Of a stretch of 21,715 nt of DNA, positions 16,103 to 21,715 are shown piece after piece; within the stretch, counting starts at the first letter, position 1; every line of letters starts with the position of its first letter. The stretch is taken from the IMG/VR virus record IMGVR_UViG_3300028925_010495, positions 1-21,715 of that record. One strand, written 5' to 3'. Position numbers and translations under genes: made by a program. The stretch comes from a virus. Below the pieces are notes generated by a model that was not told the DNA's origin, did not search any database, and saw only the letters and a list, made by a program, of their open reading frames with translations.

Positions 16103-16360
16103 TTATTTAACCGGAGTCATTTCGGGAGCAGTCTTTTCTTCTGTTGTTACTTCTCCTGTTTGAATATTAATTACAGAATCTTTCCCGTATTTTTTAATTA
16201 ATTTTTCTTCTTGCTTAGCATAAGAAACTTTTAACTCTGCCACTTTAGTCATTAAAGCGTTTTGAGATATTACTGTGTCTCCTAATTGAATTTTAGCTTG
16301 ATTAAATTCTGCTACTAAATCTTGAACTGTTTTAAGTTCTTTTTCTGATAAATTTTTCAT
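16103..16360 (-). CDS. Small coiled-coil protein, 85 aa
   Basis: Residues about 1-60 form a heptad-rich amphipathic helix or pair of helices (LSEKELKTVQDLVAEFNQAK, then ISQNALMTKVAELKVSYAKQ), followed by EEKLIKKYGKDSVINIQTGE and a disordered, threonine/proline-containing tail (EKTAPEMTPVK). Comparable proteins occur in many marine phage genomes without a known role. Oligomerisation through the coiled coil is likely. It is the first gene after the sigma70-like promoter candidate at 16381-16408, with a leader of roughly 14 bases, and it is coupled to the 74-residue gene by a TAA-T-ATG junction. A chaperone for fibre assembly or a minor virion protein are both possible. Confidence 0.7.
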   Translation of the reverse strand: MKNLSEKELKTVQDLVAEFNQAKIQLGDTVISQNALMTKVAELKVSYAKQEEKLIKKYGKDSVINIQTGEVTTEEKTAPEMTPVK

Positions 16361-16380
16361 TTAATTAAATTATGATTATT

Positions 16381-16408
16381 ATTATACAAATGTAATGTTT
16401 TTTATCAA
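16381..16408 (-). promoter_or_regulatory. Sigma70-like promoter candidate, overlapping a Bacteroidota-type -7 box
   Basis: On the minus strand TTGATA (16408-16403) and TATAAT (16386-16381) are separated by 16 bases, matching the -35/-10 consensus at 11 of 12 positions. The spacer also carries TACATTTG (16394-16387), which fits the Bacteroidota -7 box TAnnTTTG, but no TTTG lies at the proper upstream distance. The likely start of transcription near 16374 is about 14 bases before the ATG of the 85-residue gene. The -35 box overlaps the tandem stop (TGA TAA) of the preceding gene. AT-rich DNA yields chance matches, so confidence is moderate. Confidence 0.45.
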
Positions 16409-16893
16409 CATATACTGATACCTGTTACAACTCCGTTATTTGGAAAAGCAAATTGCACAGTATAAGTTCCAAGACCTGTTCCACTTGAACTAAATACTCT
16501 ACGAGTACCTCCACTTGCTAAATTCGTACAATCAAAATCTGAATATACTTTATCACCTGTAACAGGATAAAGACCTGAACCATCGTGATAGTAAGAAGTA
16601 TTTGAACTACTAATAAGACAAGCGTTTCTTGGATTCGTGTTAGTTAAGAATGCTGTACAACCTGAAGTTGCATCTTGGTCATATTCATACCAAGCGTTCA
16701 ATAATAATGGATTACTTGTACTTGGTAAAGTAGGACTATTACTATTTAAAGCAGGAAAAGCATTTAATCCCCCACCGTTTACCAAGTCATTTGATAGAAT
16801 TGGATTACCTACACTTCCTGCACCGTATGTACCATATAATCTTTCTTGAGCAATGCCCAACATAGTAATAGTTCCCGAACTTGGTACTGCCAT
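16405..16893 (-). CDS. Cysteine-containing putative tail or fibre accessory protein, 162 aa
   Basis: The product starts MAVPSSGTITMLGIAQERLY and contains GTYGAGSVGN, the kind of opening I recall in short proteins next to fibre genes of marine Bacteroidota phages. The second half has four cysteines (SGCTAF, NACLIS, DFDCTN and the terminal SIC), plus YYHDGSGLYPVTGDKVYSDF, a small beta-rich module that in my memory also recurs in Bacteroidota surface and phage appendage proteins. Glycine, serine and asparagine dominate, as expected for an adhesive or fibre-tip part. No signal peptide is visible. Its ATG lies one base after the stop of the 1413-residue fibre (TAA-T-ATG), so fibre and this protein are translated together. 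A fibre cap, chaperone or receptor-binding role is inferred. It ends with two in-frame stops, TGA TAA. Confidence 0.65.
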   Translation of the reverse strand: MAVPSSGTITMLGIAQERLYGTYGAGSVGNPILSNDLVNGGGLNAFPALNSNSPTLPSTSNPLLLNAWYEYDQDATSGCTAFLTNTNPRNACLISSSNTSYYHDGSGLYPVTGDKVYSDFDCTNLASGGTRRVFSSSGTGLGTYTVQFAFPNNGVVTGISIC

Positions 16894-16894
16894 A

Positions 16895-19800
16895 TTATTT
16901 AATTTTCTTTTTTAATTCTGCTATCTCAGCTTTTAATTCTTTAATAGCTTCAATTAACAATCCATTCATATTCCCATATGCTACAGAATACATTCCTTCA
17001 TCATCTAATTTAACGAGTTCAGGGGCTACTTCTAAAACTTCTTGAGCAATTACACCTAACTGAGTAGATTTGTCCTCTATGTCGTTCCTTGTGTACGACA
17101 CACCTCTTAGTTGAGTTACTTTGTCTAAAGCATTTTCAATAGTTTCAACATTATCTTTTACTCTTGAATCAGAGAAAGCAATAATATTTCCTGTTGCTCT
17201 TATATCACCATTAACATCTAATTTGTAAGATGGAGTCGTGTCATTTATACCAACATTACCTAATCTTTGTATGCGTATTCTATTACTACCATTTGTAAAT
17301 AAATCGAGGTTTGTTGCACCTGCTATATAAACTTGGTCACTTACTCCATCTACATCACCTATCTCAAACGTACCATTTTCAGCATCTATATTTAATCCTA
17401 CATCTCCCGAAGCATTAACATTAAGATTTGTACTAATTTTTGTTAATGAATTTGCTACTTCTAATCTTTCACCACCTCCTGTTACAATTCTAAATTGGTC
17501 AGCAGCATGAAATTGTAAATACGTATTAGTATCTCCTGTTTTTATTATTTGGTCGTTTATAAATACATCTCCAAATGATGGAGTAGATGAAACCGATAAG
17601 GTAACACTACCTGATGTTCCACCGCCTGTCATATTAGAACCTGCATTTACTGCAGTAATATCACCTGAATTTGAGGTATAACCTGCTCCGTTAGTAATAT
17701 TATTATTGTTAAGAGATATATTTGTTGTACCATTAAAACTTACACCTGCTATAAGTCTTGCATTTTGTAATGCAGTTGCAGTACCTGCGTTACCACTTAT
17801 TGTAGATTGTACAATATTTGGTGCGGTGTTATTTAAAGTTACAACACCTGACGTTCCACCACCTGACATATTAGAACCTGCTATAACCTGAGTTATATCA
17901 CCTTGAGGTATACTCGGAAAAGAAGCTACTGTTCCATTACCTCTAACATATTGACCTGTAGTTCCCGGTAAAGTTATTGAAGGAGTAGTAATTCCTTGTG
18001 ATACTAAATTTCTACTTCCAACATTGAAAGCACCTGTATTATTATTTGCTACACTTATCTGAACAGTATTGTTTACTAACCAATCTATTCCTTGTACATC
18101 ATCGTGTTCTATAACTTTATATCCACTTTGAGTAAAGATTGTAGAAGCATCACTATTTAGTGTACTTAATACAATACCTTTCATAAAAGTTTTTGTATCG
18201 TTAATAGTTTGATTACCTGATGTTCTTACAACTGTTGTATCAACCGCTATGTCATTTGCATTTGCAGTAATTCCTGAACCACCAATAACATTTAATGTAA
18301 CTGCTCCACTTGTACCACCACCGGTCATTCCTGTTCCTGCACCTACACTTGTTATATCACCTTGAGGTGCTAACGCTAAAAGACTTGAGACGGCAATTTC
18401 TTTAACAACACTATCAGTAGCATCTTCGTATAAAATTTTATCTGAAGAAATTATAGTTGTACCATCTGAAGCAGTATCAATAATATTTCCTGCTCCTGAA
18501 TAATCTACACTTACTGTAACTGAGCCGCTTTGACCACCACCTTGTAAACCACCTGTAGCTGAAACTTGTGTAATATCACCTACGTTAGAAGTATAACCTG
18601 CACCGTTAATGATAGAAGCATTATTAATAGTAAAAGTTACTGTACCAAGTCCTTGTCTGTTTAAAGTTACTGTTCCTCCTGATATACTTCCACTTGTTAC
18701 ATAATTATTTGTATTAGTGTCTGTAGAAGTTATAGTTAAAACATCTCCAACAACAGAAGTAGAAACATTAGTTCCACCTAAAATTGATAAAGTATCGTTA
18801 TTGTTATCAGCAACCGCAGTACCTGAATTAGATAATACGTTTTTGAATATAGATTGTGAAGAACCTCTGTCTGAGTTTGTTATTGTTATTGCTCCTGAAG
18901 TTCCACCACCACTAATACCTGTTCCTGCTCCTACTGAAGTAATATCACCCTGTGGTATAGTAAATGATGTACTTAATGTACCACCATCTCTTTGTGTAAG
19001 AGTTATAGTTGTTGTAGAAGAACCTGAATCAGAAATTCCTGTAATTGTATTATCATAAGAATCATTAGACCTTTCTGTATTACCACCTGTCCAAGTTATT
19101 GCACCTACTGATAATGTATTAGTTCCTAAATTATATGTTAATTCTGAATCACTTGTAACATTTGAAGTTGCATTCCAAAGTGCTACTCTTCCATTTGCAC
19201 CTGAACCTGTTACATTACCTACTTGTGAATTGTCAATTTTTGTCCAAGTAGTATTAGCAAATACTGCCCAATCTCCAATTGCCCAATCAGTAATCCCATC
19301 TAAGTTTGTAGAACCTGCAGTACTTACTATGTAGTAATCTCCTGATGTTCCTGAACCTGAACTTAAAGTAGGTGAGTTTGTTGATGCATTCCAAGTTCCT
19401 TCAAATTGTAATACTCCTGTAAGAGCATTATTAATTGCAGTTTGTATTTGTGAACCTGTTGCTAAGTTTGATGAACTTGCACTTACTACTCCTGTATTAG
19501 GTGTTAATGTTACTGAAGTTGAACCTGACTTAGTTAATGTATTTGAATTACCTGTTGCTACTGAAGTAACACCTGAACTTGTAACATAACCTGAGTTATT
19601 AGTCCATTGAGATATGTTTCCACCTTTATTAGTGAAAGTTTGTGAGTTAGAAGCGGTAGTAGTACCTGTATTGGTTGTATACCCTGCTCCGTTAGTTAAC
19701 TGATTGTTATTAGTAATACTGTTGTTAAATGTAATTGTTTCAGTATTTGACTGATTCATTGATATTGCACCACCACCTGTTAATCCTGTTCCTGCATTAA

Positions 19801-21136
19801 ATGTTACTGTAGGATTATTTACTGTAGGCAAAGAACCTGAAGTTATATAACCTGCTCCGTTAGTAAGCTGATTATTATTTGAGATAGAGTTGTTGATAGT
19901 AACTCTAAGTCCTCCTGCTTGTGTTCCTGTTGAGGTTGTTATATTAGTTCCTCCTATAAAATCTACATTAGTATTTGATGTTACATTAAGTACACTACCT
20001 GAGTCTGCTTGTACTCTCCATCTATCATAATCATCTGACTGAGCAGCAGTAACATATCCTGCACCGTTAGTTAATTGATTATTGTTAGTAATATTGTTAG
20101 CATTAGTTGCTCCTGTATAACCTAAGTTAGCAAGAGTCATCGCTCTATTTGTATAAGCAGTTATAACACCATCCGTTAAAGCAATAGTACTAAGAACATT
20201 CGCTCCTCCGAAATTCAAATCTGTATCTGTTCCAATAATTGTATTACCTGATGAGGTAACAAAACCTCTACCATTAGTTAATTGATTATTGTTAGTGATA
20301 CTGTTGTTAAATGTAACAGTCTCATTAGCTGATTGGTTTAAAGTTATTGTACCACCTCCTGAAAGATTAGTTCCTGCTACTAAAGTAATTGTAGCATTGC
20401 TTACTGTTGGTAAAGCACCTGAAGTTATATAACCTGAATTATTAGTCCATTGACTAATATTACCACTCTTGTTAGTAAAAGTCTGTGTATTAGATGGAGT
20501 AGTTGTACCCGTATTACCTGTATAACCTGCCCCGTTAATTAATTGATTGTTATTTGTGATAACAGTCGTAGTATTAGGAACGTTTAATGCAGCCCTCATC
20601 TCAGCAGCAGTTAATGCTTTTATTGATGTAGAAGATGCAAATTGAGGAAATTCAAAATTATTAACTGAACCTGTAGTAGTTACTGTACCTGTAGTTGAAC
20701 TTGTACCTGCTCCAATTAAAGAGCGTACTTCAGCAGCAGATATTCCTGTATTTAATGATGGAGTACTTCCATTACTTAATATTGCAGGTATTCCTGAAGT
20801 TGAATTAAAAGTTATTGTTTCAGCAGAACTTTGATTCAAATTAAATATGCCACCTCCACTTAAATTAGTGCCGGCAACTAAAGTAATTTGGCTATTATTT
20901 ACTGTTGGCAAAGAACCTGAAGTAATATAGCCACTATCATTAGTCCATTGACTTATGTTACCTGACTTATTTGTTAAGGTATTTGTAGATGTGGCGGTAA
21001 TATAACCTGCACCGTTAGGTAACTGATTATTATTAGTTGGTATAGAAGTGGAGGTAAAGGCATTTAGCCCTAACCCCACTCCGTTTACCTTAATAGTACC
21101 GTCAACATCAATCCCTTGTTTGAACCTAATTGACAT
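16895..21136 (-). CDS. Long tail fibre with C-terminal Peptidase_S74 intramolecular chaperone
   Basis: This 1413-residue protein is a likely trimeric host-recognition fibre. Residues 35-520 are built from a repeat centred on NNNQLTNGAGY, with NISQWTNNSGY and LVAGTNLSGGG sub-units. Residues 577-640 resemble a small fibre module (FEGTWNAST, SGDYYIVS, GDWAVFANTTWTKI). Residues 730-1180 carry five copies of GDIT-x-V...GGG-x-SG. Residues 1115-1140 hold a GNAGTATALQNARLIAGVS unit common in fibres. The C-terminus from 1294 reads VGINDTTPSYKLDVNGDIRA, then SDSRVKDNVETI (1322-1333), LGVIAQEV and AYGNMNGLLIEAIKEL with a terminal coiled coil. This is the Peptidase_S74 domain, which helps trimer folding and is then self-cleaved, by family knowledge at the Ser of SDxRxK (here Ser1322). 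Start: ATG 22 bases after the previous stop. Confidence 0.9.
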   Translation of the reverse strand: MSIRFKQGIDVDGTIKVNGVGLGLNAFTSTSIPTNNNQLPNGAGYITATSTNTLTNKSGNISQWTNDSGYITSGSLPTVNNSQITLVAGTNLSGGGIFNLNQSSAETITFNSTSGIPAILSNGSTPSLNTGISAAEVRSLIGAGTSSTTGTVTTTGSVNNFEFPQFASSTSIKALTAAEMRAALNVPNTTTVITNNNQLINGAGYTGNTGTTTPSNTQTFTNKSGNISQWTNNSGYITSGALPTVSNATITLVAGTNLSGGGTITLNQSANETVTFNNSITNNNQLTNGRGFVTSSGNTIIGTDTDLNFGGANVLSTIALTDGVITAYTNRAMTLANLGYTGATNANNITNNNQLTNGAGYVTAAQSDDYDRWRVQADSGSVLNVTSNTNVDFIGGTNITTSTGTQAGGLRVTINNSISNNNQLTNGAGYITSGSLPTVNNPTVTFNAGTGLTGGGAISMNQSNTETITFNNSITNNNQLTNGAGYTTNTGTTTASNSQTFTNKGGNISQWTNNSGYVTSSGVTSVATGNSNTLTKSGSTSVTLTPNTGVVSASSSNLATGSQIQTAINNALTGVLQFEGTWNASTNSPTLSSGSGTSGDYYIVSTAGSTNLDGITDWAIGDWAVFANTTWTKIDNSQVGNVTGSGANGRVALWNATSNVTSDSELTYNLGTNTLSVGAITWTGGNTERSNDSYDNTITGISDSGSSTTTITLTQRDGGTLSTSFTIPQGDITSVGAGTGISGGGTSGAITITNSDRGSSQSIFKNVLSNSGTAVADNNNDTLSILGGTNVSTSVVGDVLTITSTDTNTNNYVTSGSISGGTVTLNRQGLGTVTFTINNASIINGAGYTSNVGDITQVSATGGLQGGGQSGSVTVSVDYSGAGNIIDTASDGTTIISSDKILYEDATDSVVKEIAVSSLLALAPQGDITSVGAGTGMTGGGTSGAVTLNVIGGSGITANANDIAVDTTVVRTSGNQTINDTKTFMKGIVLSTLNSDASTIFTQSGYKVIEHDDVQGIDWLVNNTVQISVANNNTGAFNVGSRNLVSQGITTPSITLPGTTGQYVRGNGTVASFPSIPQGDITQVIAGSNMSGGGTSGVVTLNNTAPNIVQSTISGNAGTATALQNARLIAGVSFNGTTNISLNNNNITNGAGYTSNSGDITAVNAGSNMTGGGTSGSVTLSVSSTPSFGDVFINDQIIKTGDTNTYLQFHAADQFRIVTGGGERLEVANSLTKISTNLNVNASGDVGLNIDAENGTFEIGDVDGVSDQVYIAGATNLDLFTNGSNRIRIQRLGNVGINDTTPSYKLDVNGDIRATGNIIAFSDSRVKDNVETIENALDKVTQLRGVSYTRNDIEDKSTQLGVIAQEVLEVAPELVKLDDEGMYSVAYGNMNGLLIEAIKELKAEIAELKKKIK
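16898..17173 (-). other. Peptidase_S74 self-cleaving chaperone domain
   Basis: This segment encodes residues 1322-1413 of the fibre. Ser1322 in SDSRVK is the predicted autocleavage serine, and the downstream LGVIAQEV and GLLIEAIKEL motifs are the conserved core and stalk. Cleavage would release about 92 residues and leave a mature fibre of about 1321 residues. Confidence 0.85.
17597..18949 (-). repeat. Five divergent GDIT...GGG repeats in the fibre
   Basis: Units at residues 730-751, 853-876, 927-948, 1079-1101 and 1158-1180 follow the pattern GDIT-x-V-x-A-x-x-x-x-x-GGG-x-SG-x-V/I-T. Spacing between units varies from about 75 to 150 residues. They look like diverged duplications of a beta-structured turn. 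Confidence 0.8.
19577..21034 (-). repeat. NNNQL-x-NGAGY repeat array in the fibre N-terminal half
   Basis: Six copies of NNNQL[TPI]NG[AR]G[YF] occur at residues 35, 195, 282, 351, 420 and about 477, and two shortened NGAGY copies lie outside the array at 844 and 1149. Three copies of NISQWTN[DN]SGY occur at about 60, 226 and 507. On the plus strand the first repeat reads as variants of CCTGCTCCGTTAGTTAA, similar enough to support recombination between copies. Confidence 0.85.
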
Positions 21137-21158
21137 ATTTTGATTTTAAATTTTATTC

Positions 21159-21715
21159 TTATCCTATTGCTTTAATCAATACTACTGCTGCTGCATTTCC
21201 AAGTGCTTGTGTAGTTCTAACTGTAATTGTGTTTGTAGAAGTTCTTTCTACTGTTGCATATAAAGTATCATATGGTGCAGCGTTAGAAAATATATCTACC
21301 ATTACATTTCTTTGACCTAAATTATGAGTAACCACAATTGCAATTGAAGAACCATCTCCAATAGTAGCTGAAAATTCTCTATCTTTAATTTCAACTAAAG
21401 TTTGTGCTGCAAAATTCGTTACCTGACTTGCAGTAATTGCAATGTTTTGTGCAGTTCTTGCAGTAACTCTACCCTTAACATCTGTTGAAAGACTTAAAGA
21501 TTGAGATGCTGAACCTACACTTCCTGCTGCAACTACGGTTGGCATACTTACCGCTCCTGAAGCTACTGTTAATCCACCTGCAGTTGGGAAATTAGCAATA
21601 CCTTGTACTGTTGCACTTGCAACGTCAATGTTCTTGTTAACCTCTGTCCATTGTGATGCATTAGTTGGAGCATCTTGATTAGCTATAATTAAATCACCAA
21701 CCTCTAATGTTGGAG
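21159..21715 (-). CDS. C-terminal part of a tail fibre/appendage protein (5' end outside window)
   Basis: The reading frame has no stop from 21159 to the right edge, giving 185 visible residues; the true start lies beyond the window. An internal ATG at 21545 is not the start, because the upstream codons continue the same protein (DAPTNASQWTEV, IANFPTAGG). The visible part contains ATVQGIANF, SLSLSTDVKGRVTARTAQN and IAITASQVTNF, repeats I recall from collar and fibre proteins of marine phages. It then has a C-terminal domain, IVVTHNLGQRNVMVDIF with YATVERTSTNTITVRTT and a closing VVLIKAIG. This tail domain is common at the ends of phage fibre and baseplate-type proteins and is probably a beta-sandwich involved in trimer capping or binding. 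The following fibre gene starts 22 bases downstream. Role inferred from domain type and context. Confidence 0.85.
   Translation of the reverse strand, partial: PTLEVGDLIIANQDAPTNASQWTEVNKNIDVASATVQGIANFPTAGGLTVASGAVSMPTVVAAGSVGSASQSLSLSTDVKGRVTARTAQNIAITASQVTNFAAQTLVEIKDREFSATIGDGSSIAIVVTHNLGQRNVMVDIFSNAAPYDTLYATVERTSTNTITVRTTQALGNAAAVVLIKAIG

Noticed and set aside
17597-21034. CRISPR-like or tandem non-coding repeats
   Set aside because: The repeats are degenerate, unevenly spaced and lie in a single open frame coding for repeated protein motifs.
21159-21545. A complete 128-residue gene starting at the ATG at 21545
   Set aside because: The frame continues without a stop to the window edge, and the upstream codons read as normal fibre sequence, so this is the tail of a larger gene.

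Overview
The window is a block of late (virion and DNA-packaging) genes from a tailed bacteriophage. Every gene lies on the minus strand and nearly every base is coding, so the natural reading direction is from base 21715 down to base 1. The DNA is AT-rich, start codons lack clear Shine-Dalgarno sequences and sit in A/T-rich leaders, and the protein sequences resemble phages of Bacteroidota. The closest match I can recall is the crAss-like (Crassvirales) podoviruses and similar uncultured marine phages of Flavobacteriia. That placement comes from remembered family features and gene order; no search was run.

Layout in transcription order. (1) Tail fibre region, 21715 to 16405: the 3' end of a fibre-like gene, a 1413-residue repeat-rich fibre ending in a Peptidase_S74 self-cleaving chaperone, and a 162-residue protein. 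(2) Small-gene block, 16360 to 14308: a sigma70-like promoter candidate, then three small proteins of 85, 74 and 79 residues, a 187-residue protein that looks like two GroES-type domains in tandem, a 2-oxoglutarate/Fe(II) oxygenase, and a 92-residue protein in the usual small-terminase position. (3) Packaging and head, 14330 to 7056: large terminase, portal, a charge-polarised scaffold candidate, and the major capsid protein. (4) Head-tail connector and tail, 6969 to 1: a conserved 249-residue protein boxed in by two intrinsic terminators, a 319-residue ring/connector candidate, a crAss-type tail tubular (P22 gp4-like) protein, and a giant protein of at least 1417 residues matching the crAss-type 'stabilization' or muzzle protein, which runs off the left edge.

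The genes form a virion assembly line. Terminase and portal pump DNA into a shell built by scaffold and capsid protein, the connector proteins close the portal vertex and join the short tail, and the fibres recognise the host. The GroES-like protein could help fold capsid or tail subunits, and the oxygenase could modify a virion, DNA or host target; both roles are inference. Genes are joined by ATGA overlaps, a 23-base overlap, or a recurring stop/start junction (TAA-T-ATG), which suggests translational coupling in place of Shine-Dalgarno initiation.

No RNA genes, CRISPR arrays, integrases, insertion sequences or lysis genes were seen, and no non-coding stretch exceeds 100 bases. The best candidates for novelty are the tandem GroES-like protein, the gene isolated between two terminators, the TTG start of the terminase, and a cysteine-bearing beta-rich insertion in the giant tail protein.
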